A DNA stretch of 64,000 nt from Silicimonas sp. (GTDB lineage Bacteria; Pseudomonadota; Alphaproteobacteria; Rhodobacterales; Rhodobacteraceae): contig JAJEFO010000003.1 in NCBI GenBank assembly GCA_022820365.1, positions 1-64,000 of the forward strand. Reading direction: 5' to 3'. Under the pieces are notes generated by a model that worked only from the letters and a program-made list of their open reading frames with translations, ran no database searches and was not told the origin of the DNA. The stretch's first letter is position 1; each line of letters starts with the position of its first letter. Shown one piece after another: positions 21,299-31,402 of this stretch. Both the position numbers and the translations under genes were made by a program.

Positions 21299-21880
21299 TC
21301 AGATCACCAGCACCTTCGTCCCGATTTTCGCCAGGCCGTAGAGTTCCGAGATGTGCTCGTTGTACAGGCCAATGCAGCCATTCGATGATCGGCGGCCGAT
21401 CTTGCGCGTGTCATGGGTGCCGTGGATGCGATAATACGTCCAGCTCAGGTATATTGCATGCGTACCGAGCGGATTGTCCGGTCCGGGCGGCACGTAGTCC
21501 GGCCATTCCGGATTCCGCTCCTTCATTGCCGGCGTCGGTCGCCAGTCCGGGCCCTCGACCTTGCCCACCACCTTCGTGTGTCCCCTTCGCGTCAAGTCCT
21601 CCGACATCGGCACGCTGGTTGGGTAGAGCTTGTAGATTGACTGGTCGTCATTCCAGTAGTGAAGCGCGCGCGCGGAAATGTCCACGAGGATCGCGCCGCT
21701 GCGGGTGTTGTCGAAGTAGGGCTGCCAGTCCAGCGCCCGGAAACCCGACGCATTCCGCCTCACCATTCCCGCAACCGACTCCCGAAATTCGGTCGTGCCC
21801 TGCTGGGCAATTGCCGGTCCGGCCATCACCGCAGCCGAACCTGCCAGGAACGTGCGGCGCGAAACAGGATCGCTTGCCAA
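21299..21880 (-). CDS. Tat-exported L,D-transpeptidase-fold (YkuD) protein
   Basis: 193 residues. A twin-arginine signal (VSRRTFLAGSAAVM, cleavage near AIA-QQ) sends it folded to the periplasm. The YkuD catalytic region near the C-terminus has HGTHDTRKIGRRSSNGCIG, with the active Cys in SNGC. The usual Arg after the Cys-Ile pair (GC-I/V-R) is Gly here. It probably acts on peptidoglycan cross-links or lipoprotein attachment. Divergent from the CAP lipoprotein gene. A second YkuD protein lies 700 bp away. Confidence 0.9.
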   Translation of the reverse strand: MASDPVSRRTFLAGSAAVMAGPAIAQQGTTEFRESVAGMVRRNASGFRALDWQPYFDNTRSGAILVDISARALHYWNDDQSIYKLYPTSVPMSEDLTRRGHTKVVGKVEGPDWRPTPAMKERNPEWPDYVPPGPDNPLGTHAIYLSWTYYRIHGTHDTRKIGRRSSNGCIGLYNEHISELYGLAKIGTKVLVI

Positions 21881-21985
21881 GGCTGTCTCCCCGATCGACG
21901 ATTCAATTCGACGGCGAGCATACGGGAAGTGCCCTGCAAGCTCAATTCACAGTGGCGTCACTGCGCCGAACGAGCGTCTCAATGT

Positions 21986-22014
21986 TTGAACCGAACAAAA
22001 CATGCAGGTATGGA
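21986..22014 (+). promoter_or_regulatory. Candidate promoter of the CAP lipoprotein gene
   Basis: TTGAAC at 21986-21991, 17-bp spacer, TATGGA at 22009-22014. A housekeeping-type promoter about 25 nt before the predicted start codon at 22040, in locally AT-richer DNA between two divergent genes. Confidence 0.45.
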
Positions 22015-22039
22015 CGGATCACCTCTGTAATGGCGGTCG

Positions 22040-22600
22040 ATGATGTTTCGTGCTTGCCTGCTGATTGTTGCCCTGGTCCTCGCATCCTGTGAGGAAGTCG
22101 AGCCGGTGTTCGGGCCGGACGGAAGACCGGTGCCTCAAGTCTACGAGATAAGTGACGACGACCTGGCACGAATCCAGTTCCGCATGCTCGATTCCGTAAA
22201 CACCCTGCGTCAGGCGCGCGGACTGGAGCCCGTCAGTCTTTCCGCGCATCTCAACGCCGCAGCAAAAACCCATGCGCTTGACATGTCCGTCCAGAACCGT
22301 CCTTGGCATTTCGGGTCTGACGGCTCCAGCCCGCTGGATCGCGTGGCCCGCGCCGGCTACTCAGGCCAGCTCATTGGCGAGAACATCTCCGAAACCTATG
22401 AAACCGAGATCGAGACGCTCTCGGCCTGGATGGAAAAGCCCGAGGCCCGGCAAGTGATCCTTGATCCACGTGCCCGCGACATCGGCTTTGCCTGGCACCA
22501 GGAGTCATCGGGCAAGATCTGGTGGACGCTGGTCATGGGGAAACCGGAGGCGACGGCTCGAGAGGGCGGCGAAGGCGGAGCCGGAACAGCGTCGCAATAG
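22040..22600 (+). CDS. CAP/SCP-domain lipoprotein
   Basis: 186 residues. Lipoprotein signal with lipobox LASC (Cys near 17). The CAP (cysteine-rich secretory/PR-1-like) domain follows: LDSVNTLRQARGLEPVSLSA, AAAKTHALDMSVQNRPWHFG, GENISETYETEIETLSAWM and GFAWHQESSGKIWWTLVMG, with the paired His residues typical of the fold. The function of bacterial CAP proteins is mostly unknown. Flanked on both sides by YkuD transpeptidase-like genes, so a cell-envelope role is a reasonable inference. Confidence 0.9.
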   Translation: MMFRACLLIVALVLASCEEVEPVFGPDGRPVPQVYEISDDDLARIQFRMLDSVNTLRQARGLEPVSLSAHLNAAAKTHALDMSVQNRPWHFGSDGSSPLDRVARAGYSGQLIGENISETYETEIETLSAWMEKPEARQVILDPRARDIGFAWHQESSGKIWWTLVMGKPEATAREGGEGGAGTASQ

Positions 22601-22607
22601 CTTCCCC

Positions 22608-23117
22608 CTATCGATAGATGTGGACCGGCGTTCCGTTGTGCACCATTGCGTAGACTTCCTCCATCTCGGAATTGGTCACGGCAATGCAGCCCCATGTCCA
22701 GTCAGCCCGCCGACGCAAGGCCCGCAACGGACTCCAGGGACCCTGGCCGTGAATGAAGATGTCGCTGCCGGGATTGACGCCCCTTGCCCTGGCTTCGGCG
22801 AAGTCTTGATCATTCGGATAGTTGATGCCCAAGGAAAGGTGGAACTTGCTGTCTGGGTTGCGTCGGTTCACGTAATATGAGCCTTCTGGCGTTTTCCCGT
22901 CGCCCTCTTCCTTCTTGTCGCCCTCCGGCGCAAAGCCCAGATCGACCTTGTATGACTTGAGAACCTTGCCTCCGTGATGAAGATTCATGGCCCGCGCGTC
23001 CTTGTGGACGGTGACATGGGTCACTATCGGCCCGTCATAGCGCCGGAACTTCGATGCGCAGCCCGCCAGCGAGAAGGCAAGCGCAACCACCACGCAGAAT
23101 CTGAAAGCCGCTCGCAT
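22608..23117 (-). CDS. L,D-transpeptidase-family (YkuD) lipoprotein
   Basis: 169 residues. Lipobox SLAGC after a hydrophobic signal. The YkuD domain includes VNRRNPDSKFHLSLGINYPN, then IFIHGQGPWSPLR and the active-site block ADWTWGCIAVTNSEM. As in the neighbour at 21299-21880, the Arg that usually follows GCI is missing (Ala here); this WGCIAVTN form is typical of the YafK-like branch, some members of which cleave rather than form lipoprotein cross-links. It converges on the CAP gene with a 7-bp gap. Confidence 0.9.
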   Translation of the reverse strand: MRAAFRFCVVVALAFSLAGCASKFRRYDGPIVTHVTVHKDARAMNLHHGGKVLKSYKVDLGFAPEGDKKEEGDGKTPEGSYYVNRRNPDSKFHLSLGINYPNDQDFAEARARGVNPGSDIFIHGQGPWSPLRALRRRADWTWGCIAVTNSEMEEVYAMVHNGTPVHIYR

Positions 23118-23295
23118 GTTCTACCTGAATTCTGCCTCGAACAGAACAATAGACGAAAACCGCGGCCAAGAAAACCGCCTCGATCAAGGTAGCCGATTCC
23201 GAACCTTAGGCCACAGAGACATGATGCAGCGTGGCTTGCCTTGCTCCGAGCATCTCGAACACCGCGCGAGCCCGGATCTCTCGTCAAGGAGCCAC

Positions 23296-25134
23296 CTATT
23301 CGGCAGCCTCCCGAACCCCGATGAACCCGCCGGACTGACGTTGCCAGAAGCGTGCATAGTGACCGCTCCTGGCCAGCAGCTCTTCATGGGTTCCGGTCTC
23401 CGCAACGCGTCCCTCGTGCAAGACGACAATCCGGTTCATCTGCGCAATCGTTGACAGGCGGTGCGCGATGGCCAGCACGGTCTTGCCTGCCATGACGGCC
23501 TCCAGCGCCAGCTGAATCGAGGCTTCGACCTCCGAATCCAGCGCGCTTGTCGCCTCGTCCAGCACCAGGACCGGCGCGTCCTTCAGAATGGCTCGCGCAA
23601 GCGCGATGCGTTGCCGCTGCCCGCCGGAGAGCTTGACGCCGCGCTCACCGAGATGAGCGTCATAACCCTTCCGTCCGAGGTGATCCTCGAGCCCCAATAT
23701 GAAGTCGTGCGCCTCGGCGCGACGTGCAGCGGCAACCATCTCCGCTTCGGTCGCATCGGGACGGCCGTAGAGGATGTTCTCGCGCGCCGAACGATTGAAC
23801 ATCGCCGTTTCCTGGGTGACCATGCCGATCTGGCGGCGAAGGCTCTCCTGCGTCACCGACCGAACGTCGCGCCCGGACACCAGAACCGTGCCGGCCTCCG
23901 CGTCATAGAGCCTCAGAAGGAGCGCGACCAAGGTCGATTTTCCGGCCCCGCTCGCGCCGACGATCCCCAGTTTTTCGCCCGGTGCAATGCTCAGGTCTAT
24001 GCCGTCCACTCCGCCCGTGGCACGTCCGTAGGCAAAGCTCACGTTCCTGAACTCGACCGTTGGCGTTCGGAGCTGAAACGCCTCGGCCCCGGGCCGGTCC
24101 GTCAGGCCGTGTGGCGGGGTCAAGGTATTCATCCCGTCCTCGACCTCGCCGACGTTCCCGTAAATCGCCATGAGCACATGGCTGACCCAGCCGGTCATCT
24201 GCGAAATCCGAATCGAGATTGCGCCAGCTGCCACAACGTCGCCCGGGCTCGCGACGCCCCGGCTCCAGAACCAAAGCGTGCCGCCAATGAGCAGAACGGG
24301 AACCATGCCTGCGACCGTGATGAGACATATCCGGAAAAACGCAGCCAGAGAGCCGTAGTCAAGCGCCCGTTCGCGAAACTCCCTCACCGCATCCGTCGCC
24401 GCGCGTTCCTCGTGACTGGCATGGGCAAAGAGCTTCACGGTCTTGATGTTGGTAATCGTGTCGACAATCTGTCCCGTGACCATCGCGCGCGCGCCTGCAC
24501 GCGCCCGTGATCGAATGCGAATGCGCGGCATGAACCAGCGCACCATGTAGAGATATCCGCACAGCCACACGAACAGGGCGAGTGCCATCCATCCGTTTAT
24601 GGCGGTCAGCAGAAGCGCGGAAGCGACCAGCGAGGCCAGCGCAAAGAAGATGACGTTGATCACTTCGCTCGCGACATCCGTGAGCGCCCGAGCCGTCTGC
24701 ATCTGCTTTTGGGCGATCCGTCCGGCAAAGTCGTTGTCGAAGAACGTGACCGACTGGCCAAGCGTCCATCGGTGAAGCCGAGCAAGCACGAGCGGATTGA
24801 CGTTGGGCAGGATCACGACGGCGTTCGCAATCGAGCTCAGCCCGAAGACGACCGGTCGCGCGACCAGAAAGAACGCCGCCACGCCAACGACCAGGGCCCA
24901 GTTCACGGAGAAGAACGTGTCAGGGGTGGAGGCAAGCGCCGTGTCAATCACGTGACCAAGTATCAATGCCGTCAGGACCTCAAGCGTTCCGGCGGTCGCC
25001 GAGACCGCTGCTGCAGCGGTCAGCACCGGAAACGTGTCCTTCAGGCCCCAGACCATGAAGGCGCCAAGCGATCTGGGCGGCGGGCTGTCGGCCGCGCGAA
25101 AGGCGTCAATCAGTCGTCCGGCGCGGCGGATCAT
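23296..25134 (-). CDS. ABC half-transporter (type IV exporter), second of a pair
   Basis: 612 residues, membrane domain then ATPase. The membrane domain (about 25-320) carries six predicted helices. The nucleotide-binding domain has Walker A VGASGAGKSTLVAL, signature LSGGQRQRIALARAIL and Walker B VLVLDEATSALDSE, with the catalytic Glu intact. The substrate is unknown; MsbA/lipid or multidrug-like. Its start overlaps the upstream ABC gene by 4 nt, so the two probably form a heterodimer. Compared with that partner it has closely similar motifs, pointing to an old gene duplication. Confidence 0.95.
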   Translation of the reverse strand: MIRRAGRLIDAFRAADSPPPRSLGAFMVWGLKDTFPVLTAAAAVSATAGTLEVLTALILGHVIDTALASTPDTFFSVNWALVVGVAAFFLVARPVVFGLSSIANAVVILPNVNPLVLARLHRWTLGQSVTFFDNDFAGRIAQKQMQTARALTDVASEVINVIFFALASLVASALLLTAINGWMALALFVWLCGYLYMVRWFMPRIRIRSRARAGARAMVTGQIVDTITNIKTVKLFAHASHEERAATDAVREFRERALDYGSLAAFFRICLITVAGMVPVLLIGGTLWFWSRGVASPGDVVAAGAISIRISQMTGWVSHVLMAIYGNVGEVEDGMNTLTPPHGLTDRPGAEAFQLRTPTVEFRNVSFAYGRATGGVDGIDLSIAPGEKLGIVGASGAGKSTLVALLLRLYDAEAGTVLVSGRDVRSVTQESLRRQIGMVTQETAMFNRSARENILYGRPDATEAEMVAAARRAEAHDFILGLEDHLGRKGYDAHLGERGVKLSGGQRQRIALARAILKDAPVLVLDEATSALDSEVEASIQLALEAVMAGKTVLAIAHRLSTIAQMNRIVVLHEGRVAETGTHEELLARSGHYARFWQRQSGGFIGVREAAE

Positions 25135-26978
25135 TCGGCTGCCTCGAGATCAGTCGTAATGAAACCGCCGGATTGCCGGTTCCAGAAGCCGGCATACAGA
25201 CCTCCCTTCGCCAGCAGCGAGGCGTGGCTGCCTGTTTCGACAATTCTACCGTCATCCAGGACCACGATCCGGTCCATCCGTGCGATCGTCGAAAGCCGGT
25301 GCGCGATGGCAATCACCGTCTTGCCTTTCATCATGCCATATAGCGTGTCCTGAATTGCGGCCTCCACTTCGCTGTCCAGCGCGCTCGTCGCCTCGTCGAG
25401 CACGAGAATCGGTGCGTCTTTCAGGATGACCCTTGCCAACGCGATCCTCTGGCGCTGTCCTCCCGAGAGCTTCACGCCCCGCTCGCCGACATGTGCATCG
25501 AATCCGGACCGGCCGTCCGGGTCTTCGAGATCCAGGATGAAATCGCAGGCTTCGGCCTGTCTCGCCGCCCTGATCACCATGTCTTCCGTGGCTTCCGGTC
25601 GACCGTAGAGAATGTTGTCCCTCACTGAGCGGTGCAGCAGCGAGTTTTCCTGCTGGACCATCCCGATTCGCGCGCGAAGACTGTCCTGCGTCACAAGCGA
25701 AATATCCTGCCCGTCAACACGAATGGTGCCGCTTTCGACGTCGTAGAAACGCAGGAGCAGCTTCACAAACGTCGACTTGCCCGATCCCGACCGTCCCACC
25801 AGCCCGACCTTCTCGCCGGGTTCGATCACGTGGTCGATCCTCACAAGGCCGCCCGTCCGGCGACCGTAGTGGTGCGCAACCGCTTCAAATTCGATGCGCC
25901 CTGGCCCTGGATCGAGCGGCCTGGCATCCGGATGGTCTACCAGCGTGATTGGCTGGGCAATGGTCTCCATTCCTTCCGCCACGATGCCGAGATTGCGGAA
26001 GAAACTCGTCAGCGCCCACATGACCCATCCGGTCATGGCGCTCAGTCGAACGACCAGTGAAGTGGCGATCGCCACCGCCCCGATGCTTGCGGCACCCGTC
26101 GACCAGAGCCAGATCGCCCAACCGACGACCGACACGATTAGGTACCCGTTGATCAGCGTCAGGCCGAGATCCATCTTCGTGTATATGCGCATTTCGTCCT
26201 GAACGGTTCGGCGCGCATGTTCGATCGCCTCCCGTGCATACTCTCGCTCTGTCGAGGTGTGTGCGAACATCTTGACGCTGTGAATGTTCGTGTAGCTGTC
26301 AACGACCCTGCCGGTAACCGCGCTGCGCGCGTCGGATGCGGCCTGGCTGGCCGGTCCGACCCGGACGACGGTCCAGCGAATCAGGAGCACGTAGAGGAAC
26401 AGCCAGACGAGCAGCGGAAGCGCCAGCCGTGCATCCGCCTCGCCGAGAAGAATCAGGGCCCCCGCCACATAGGCCGTGGCATAGGTCAGCGCATCGAAGA
26501 TCTGGAAGGCCGCCTCTCCCGCCGCGGGCGGAGTCTGCATGATCCGGTTCGCGATTCGGCCCGCAAAGTCATTTTCGAACCATCCGACGGACTGTCGCAG
26601 GACATGGCTATGCGACCGCCATCGGATGAGCGTTCCGAAATTGGGCAGAATTGCGTTGTTCAGCAGGCCGACGTCGAGAAACTCGAGCAATGGCCGGACA
26701 GTCAGCAAGAACAGCCCGACCAGGATCATTTCGGTCCCATGTTCCTGCCAAAACGTTCCTGGATCTGCGACCGCCAGCAGGTCAACCAGTCGCCCGATAT
26801 AGGAAATCAACCAGATTTCCACGGCCGCGACAGCAATTGCCACGGCTGTCGTGGCTGCAAAAACCCTCCGGAACGGCCGTGCGTATTCGTTCATGAACGG
26901 CCAGAGCTTCTTCGGCGGATGGTCCACCTGCGGATAATCGCAATAGGGATCGACGAGATTTTCAAAGAAGCGAAGCAT
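25131..26978 (-). CDS. ABC half-transporter (type IV exporter), first of a pair
   Basis: 615 residues from ATG 26978 (MLRFFENLVDPYCDYPQVDH), which matches the family start; a longer frame to 27116 adds 46 unlikely residues. N-terminal cytosolic segment, membrane domain to about 330, then ATPase with Walker A VGRSGSGKSTFVKL, signature LSGGQRQRIALARVIL and Walker B ILVLDEATSALDSE. Both ATPase sites of the pair look competent. The substrate is not evident. Coupled by a 4-nt overlap to the following ABC gene; 168 bp separate it from cca. Confidence 0.94.
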   Translation of the reverse strand: MLRFFENLVDPYCDYPQVDHPPKKLWPFMNEYARPFRRVFAATTAVAIAVAAVEIWLISYIGRLVDLLAVADPGTFWQEHGTEMILVGLFLLTVRPLLEFLDVGLLNNAILPNFGTLIRWRSHSHVLRQSVGWFENDFAGRIANRIMQTPPAAGEAAFQIFDALTYATAYVAGALILLGEADARLALPLLVWLFLYVLLIRWTVVRVGPASQAASDARSAVTGRVVDSYTNIHSVKMFAHTSTEREYAREAIEHARRTVQDEMRIYTKMDLGLTLINGYLIVSVVGWAIWLWSTGAASIGAVAIATSLVVRLSAMTGWVMWALTSFFRNLGIVAEGMETIAQPITLVDHPDARPLDPGPGRIEFEAVAHHYGRRTGGLVRIDHVIEPGEKVGLVGRSGSGKSTFVKLLLRFYDVESGTIRVDGQDISLVTQDSLRARIGMVQQENSLLHRSVRDNILYGRPEATEDMVIRAARQAEACDFILDLEDPDGRSGFDAHVGERGVKLSGGQRQRIALARVILKDAPILVLDEATSALDSEVEAAIQDTLYGMMKGKTVIAIAHRLSTIARMDRIVVLDDGRIVETGSHASLLAKGGLYAGFWNRQSGGFITTDLEAAE

Positions 26979-27146
26979 ATCGCTTGCACCCTGGGTTGGA
27001 CGGGCAGGACGTGAGGCAACGAGACAGCGGAACGCTTCTTCCGCGGCATGCAGCGCCTGCCGAGACAGCGCATGGCTGATCCCGCCAACCGTCCTGCGCC
27101 TCACGGGTATCGGCATTCGCCGATCTACCCTGTCTGGCTGCCAGAG

Positions 27147-28304
27147 TCATCCCTTCGTCAGCGCAAGCAATTCCTCGCGATCAAGCTCAAAACCGGACGC
27201 GATCCACTTCCGCTCTAGCCCGTCAAGGGCCCTGCCGAGCGCTGGCCCCCTGAAAATTGGCGACAGGTCCTCGGCCTTGACAGGAAAGGCCTGTGCCGCG
27301 CCATGCTCTATCAATTCCAGCGCCTCCGGCGGAAGCGGCCGCCCCGCGACAGCGCTTGCCACGAGCATTGCGTCCCGTGCATCGACAACACCAAGGCGAT
27401 ACCCTGCCTCGCCGGGATCCGTTACGAAATGTCCCTGAACGATTCTGATCCGCTTCGCCTCTCGACGCGACAGATTCAGCCGACCCACCACTCCGTCTCC
27501 GCCCATCACCGCCAGGCGACGAATCGGGTCCGCCACGAAACCCAGTCCTTGTTCGAGCGCAATCAGCGGGCCCAGCGCGACGTCGCTGGCACCGGGCAGG
27601 ACCGCCGCCAAGACCCCGGAAGACCGCATGGCCGCAACCGCTTGTGCGGGATCCGGGGCGCTCAGCAAACGCTTCAGTTCCGAGCCGACACGTTCCCTCG
27701 AAAGGCCGTTCAGCCCGTCAAGATTCGCGGCGATTGCGGCAATCGCCTCCACGTCAAAGCCTTCCCCGGAACCGCAGTACCAAGCATGAAACCGGAAATA
27801 GCGCAGGCTCCTCAGATAGTCCTCGCGAATGCGGGCCTCGGGATCGCCGATGAACCGCACGCGCCGCGCCTCGATGTCGGCACGGCCGCCCAGCGGGTCA
27901 TGCACGACACCTTCCGCGTCGACGTAGAGCGCGTTCATCGTGAAGTCCCGGCGCTGGGCATCTTCTTCCATGCGGTCCGAAAATTCCACGACTGCGCGCC
28001 GCCCGTCCGTCGCCACGTCTTTGCGGAACGTCGTCACCTCGTGCATGACTCCGCCGACAATCACGCTGGCCGTCCCGTGCAGAATTCCTGTCGGAACCCC
28101 CTTTAGCCCGGCTGCCTTCGCAAGCTCGAGCACGTGTTCCGGCTGCGCGTCAGTTGCAAAGTCGACGTCGTTGACCTGCTCTCCCAGGAGCGCGTTTCTG
28201 ACACAACCGCCCACGGCATACACCGCGTGGCCAGCATCGGCGAGCAGCGAAAAGACCCTCTGCGTCGGCTCTGCAGCCAACCAGTCTGCTTCAAGTTTCG
28301 ACAT
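27147..28304 (-). CDS. cca: tRNA nucleotidyltransferase / poly(A) polymerase family
   Basis: Adds or repairs the CCA end of tRNA (or polyadenylates RNA). 385 residues from ATG 28304. Family blocks: YAVGGCVRNALLGEQVNDVD with the catalytic Asp pair (DVDFAT), EVTTFRKD, RRDFTMNALYVD, DPLGGRADIE and IREDYLRSLRYFRFH. The start overlaps the NUDIX gene by 14 nt, so the two are co-transcribed. An upstream in-frame Met would lie deep inside that gene and was rejected. Class II type; whether it acts as CCA-adder or poly(A) polymerase cannot be told from sequence alone. Confidence 0.95.
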   Translation of the reverse strand: MSKLEADWLAAEPTQRVFSLLADAGHAVYAVGGCVRNALLGEQVNDVDFATDAQPEHVLELAKAAGLKGVPTGILHGTASVIVGGVMHEVTTFRKDVATDGRRAVVEFSDRMEEDAQRRDFTMNALYVDAEGVVHDPLGGRADIEARRVRFIGDPEARIREDYLRSLRYFRFHAWYCGSGEGFDVEAIAAIAANLDGLNGLSRERVGSELKRLLSAPDPAQAVAAMRSSGVLAAVLPGASDVALGPLIALEQGLGFVADPIRRLAVMGGDGVVGRLNLSRREAKRIRIVQGHFVTDPGEAGYRLGVVDARDAMLVASAVAGRPLPPEALELIEHGAAQAFPVKAEDLSPIFRGPALGRALDGLERKWIASGFELDREELLALTKG

Positions 28305-28896
28305 TCTGCACTCGATCCGCCAAGGCTCGAAGGATCCGGGCCGTCGCGCCCCAGATGTAATAGGGCCCCCAAGGCACGGTAAAGTAATATCGCCGCTTTC
28401 CGCGCCAACGCCGTGATTCAACCAGGAATCGCGCCGGATTCATGACATGGTCCAAGGGCACCTCGAACGCTTCCGCCACTTCCCCTGGCTCGGGCCGGGC
28501 CTTGAATTCCGGCGCAACCAGCGCAAGCACCGGGGTGACCAGGAATCCCGTCACGGTTTCATGAGGCGGAAGAGACCCGAGAACGTCCGCATGCTGCGGG
28601 GAAAGCCCGATTTCCTCGTGCGCCTCACGCAATGCAGCGTCTTCGGCACCGCCGTCGGTCTCGTCGACCTTGCCCCCGGGAAAGGCGATCTGGGCAGGAT
28701 GATGCTTCAGTGCGGACGATCGCTTGGTCAGGATGACGCCCGCATTTCCCGGGCGGTCTACGACCGGGATCAAAACTGCGGCATTGCGCAAGGTTCTTTC
28801 GGGAGACAGCTGCACATCGGGGTTCAAGTCATAGTCCGACGATGGGCGGCCTCGGCCCGCAAGCGCCGACCGAAGCCTTCCTGCAAGATCACCCAT
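28291..28896 (-). CDS. NUDIX hydrolase, CoA pyrophosphatase-like
   Basis: 201 residues from ATG 28896. The Nudix box is GGKVDETDGGAEDAALREAH followed by EEIGL. Just before it is the UPF0035-type signature LTKRSSALKHHPAQIAFPGG, which marks the CoA/acyl-CoA pyrophosphatase branch (NudL/Pcd1p-like). Overlaps hslO by 8 nt and cca by 14 nt, in an operon hslO-nudix-cca. The C-terminal block PYYIWGATARILRALADRV is typical. Confidence 0.93.
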   Translation of the reverse strand: MGDLAGRLRSALAGRGRPSSDYDLNPDVQLSPERTLRNAAVLIPVVDRPGNAGVILTKRSSALKHHPAQIAFPGGKVDETDGGAEDAALREAHEEIGLSPQHADVLGSLPPHETVTGFLVTPVLALVAPEFKARPEPGEVAEAFEVPLDHVMNPARFLVESRRWRGKRRYYFTVPWGPYYIWGATARILRALADRVQNVET

Positions 28897-29872
28897 GCCG
28901 CGCCTCAATGCCGGGCGCGATCGGCTCAAATTCATAGTGCGCTCCGCAGAACTGGCAGTCCACCGTCACGACACCCTCGTCCGTCGTCATGGTGGCGGGG
29001 TCCTCCGTCGAGCATAGCGAAAGGGAAGTCCGTGCTCGTTCCTTCGTGCACGTGCATCCAAACTCCACCGGCTGTACGCGGTACGCCCTAGGCCCATCGG
29101 CGCGAAAAAGCCTGACGAGCAGGTCGGCCGGCGCTACGCTCGGTCCTATCAAGTCGATCTCGTCAGCAGCATCCAGAAGCAAGTTGACGCGATTCCAGGT
29201 TTCTGCGGTAGCGCGGTCCAGGATGTCCGGCGGCGCCGTGAGATTTCGGGTGCCGCTCCCGCCATCCTCCGTTCGCGGTCTGGAGTCTGGCATTTGCTGG
29301 AGCATCACGCCGCCCGCCCGCCAATGGACCTCTTCTTCGGGGATCTGCGTACGCCCGAATGCCAGCGCAAACCGGGTCGGCAGCTGCTCGGACTGCGCAA
29401 AGTAGTTTTCGGCGCACGCCGCCAGCGATCCCCCGGCAAGGGGCGTGATTCCCTGGTAGGGCGCGGTGCCGCCGCCCTGGTCGATCATGATCGAGAAACA
29501 TCCTGATCCCGCCTGCGTGAACGCGTCGCCGTCGGGATCAAGCCGCGTCTCGTCAAATCCTGCATATGCCCTGATCTTCGCTGGCGAACCATCCTCGGCC
29601 GGACCGAAATAATCGGTCGCGATCAACCGCGCCGGACCGTTCCCGCGGACTTGAAGCGAGAGCTTCCAGCTCGTCCTGATCGCTTGCCCTATCAGCACTG
29701 TGAGCAAGGTTGCCTCAGCCAGAAGCGATTCGATCACCTCCGGATATCCGTGCTGCGACAGGATGTGCTGCAAGGCGCCGCGCAGACGCGCGACCCGACC
29801 CCGCGTTGCGGTGCGGTCAAGCTGAAACGGCAGGACCGTGTCATCCCAGCCCGGGCTTGATCCAAAATTCAC
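28889..29872 (-). CDS. hslO: Redox-regulated chaperone Hsp33
   Basis: Holdase activated by oxidative unfolding. 327 residues. The C-terminal zinc centre is intact: CxC (GCTCTKERA, about 276) and CxxC (DCQFCGAHY, about 309), the four cysteines that form disulfides on oxidation. The core includes [17 protein letters not shown] and [17 protein letters not shown]. It is first in an operon with the NUDIX and cca genes and diverges from argG across 250 bp. Thematically it joins dnaK, grpE, hslU/V and secB as a proteostasis gene. Confidence 0.96.
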   Translation of the reverse strand: MNFGSSPGWDDTVLPFQLDRTATRGRVARLRGALQHILSQHGYPEVIESLLAEATLLTVLIGQAIRTSWKLSLQVRGNGPARLIATDYFGPAEDGSPAKIRAYAGFDETRLDPDGDAFTQAGSGCFSIMIDQGGGTAPYQGITPLAGGSLAACAENYFAQSEQLPTRFALAFGRTQIPEEEVHWRAGGVMLQQMPDSRPRTEDGGSGTRNLTAPPDILDRATAETWNRVNLLLDAADEIDLIGPSVAPADLLVRLFRADGPRAYRVQPVEFGCTCTKERARTSLSLCSTEDPATMTTDEGVVTVDCQFCGAHYEFEPIAPGIEARHG

Positions 29873-30123
29873 GGCTCGTCACCGACAGTCGAACCCCTGA
29901 GCACTATCACGCGCCACGACAAATTGGCGAGTCAAGAACTTCCGCCGACGTGCGCCCTCGCGAGATCGTTCGGCCCGCATGTCCTTCGGACTTCGAATTG
30001 AGCCCTGTCAGCGTCCAGGCCATCATCGTGCGCGTAGGGGCCGTCGACACGTGCTGCGTTGCTTGTTCCCCGTGCGAAAAGGCCGTAAACGCCCCCGAAC
30101 ACCTGACGACCTCTGGAGAGCCC

Positions 30124-31341
30124 ATGTCCGCGCCCAAGAAAGTCGTTCTCGCTTATTCCGGCGGTCTTGACACCTCGATCATTCTCAAGTGGCTGCAGGC
30201 CGAATTCGGATGCGACGTCGTGACCTTCACTGCCGACCTCGGACAGGGAGAGGAACTGGAACCTGCCCGCAGGAAGGCCGAACTGCTTGGCGTCACGGAA
30301 ATCCATGTTGAGGACCTTCGGGAGGAATTCGCCCGCGACTTCGTTTTTCCCATGTTCCGCGCCAACGCGGTCTACGAAGGTCTCTATCTCCTCGGAACTT
30401 CCATCGCGCGCCCGCTCATTTCCAAGCGCCTCGTGGAGATCGCGGAAGAGACGGGAGCGGACGCCATTGCCCACGGCGCAACGGGCAAGGGCAATGACCA
30501 GGTGCGCTTCGAGTTGTCTGCCTACGCCCTCAATCCGGACATCAGGGTCATTGCCCCTTGGCGCATCTGGGACCTGACGTCGCGATCAAGGCTTCTTGAG
30601 TTTGCCGAACAGCATCAGATTCCCATTTCCGGAGACAAGCGTGGCGAGGCACCGTTTTCCGTCGACGCAAACCTTCTCCACACCTCTTCCGAGGGAAAGA
30701 TCCTGGAGAATCCGGCCGAGGAGGCGCCCGCCCATGTCCTGCAGCGCATCACGCTGCCCGAGGACGCGCCGGACAAGGCCGAAACCGTCGAGATCGCGTT
30801 CGAGCAGGGGGACGCCGTTGCAATCGACGGAGTGTCCATGACCCCAGCTCAGGTCCTGACCTGCCTTAACGACCTCGGCGGCCGGCACGGCGTCGGCATT
30901 CTCGATCTTGTGGAGAACCGTTTTGTCGGAATGAAGTCCCGCGGATTGTACGAAACACCGGGCGGCACGATCCTGCTCGAAGCCCATCGCGGCATCGAGC
31001 AGATCACGCTTGATTCCGGATCCGGACACCTCAAGGATTCGATCATGCCGCGCTACGCGGAATTGATCTACAACGGATTCTGGTTTTCGCCAGAGCGCGA
31101 AATGCTGCAGGCACTGATCGACAAGAGCCAGGAACATGTGACGGGCAACGTGCGGTTGAAGCTCTACAAGGGGTCCGTGCGCACGGTTGCGCGCTGGTCT
31201 GATCACTCGCTCTATTCGGAGGCCCATGTCACGTTCGAGGAAGACGCGGGTGCCTATGATCAGAAGGACGCACAGGGATTCATTCAACTGAACGCACTCC
31301 GCCTGAAACTGCTCGCCTCGCGAAACCGACGCCTGAAGTGA
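30124..31341 (+). CDS. argG: Argininosuccinate synthase
   Basis: Condenses citrulline and aspartate with ATP in arginine synthesis. 405 residues from ATG 30124; the open frame continues far upstream but the conserved protein begins [20 protein letters not shown]. The PP-loop SGGLDTS is at about 12-18. Other family blocks are [14 protein letters not shown] and [26 protein letters not shown] precedes the start. Monocistronic. argJ, another gene of the pathway, is at 8.5 kb; argH is not in the window. Confidence 0.98.
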   Translation: MSAPKKVVLAYSGGLDTSIILKWLQAEFGCDVVTFTADLGQGEELEPARRKAELLGVTEIHVEDLREEFARDFVFPMFRANAVYEGLYLLGTSIARPLISKRLVEIAEETGADAIAHGATGKGNDQVRFELSAYALNPDIRVIAPWRIWDLTSRSRLLEFAEQHQIPISGDKRGEAPFSVDANLLHTSSEGKILENPAEEAPAHVLQRITLPEDAPDKAETVEIAFEQGDAVAIDGVSMTPAQVLTCLNDLGGRHGVGILDLVENRFVGMKSRGLYETPGGTILLEAHRGIEQITLDSGSGHLKDSIMPRYAELIYNGFWFSPEREMLQALIDKSQEHVTGNVRLKLYKGSVRTVARWSDHSLYSEAHVTFEEDAGAYDQKDAQGFIQLNALRLKLLASRNRRLK

Positions 31342-31402
31342 CGCTGGCGGAAGCTGTCTTGCGTCCGATGCCAGGCATCCTGCAGGCGTGGACTGCGGCC
31401 GT

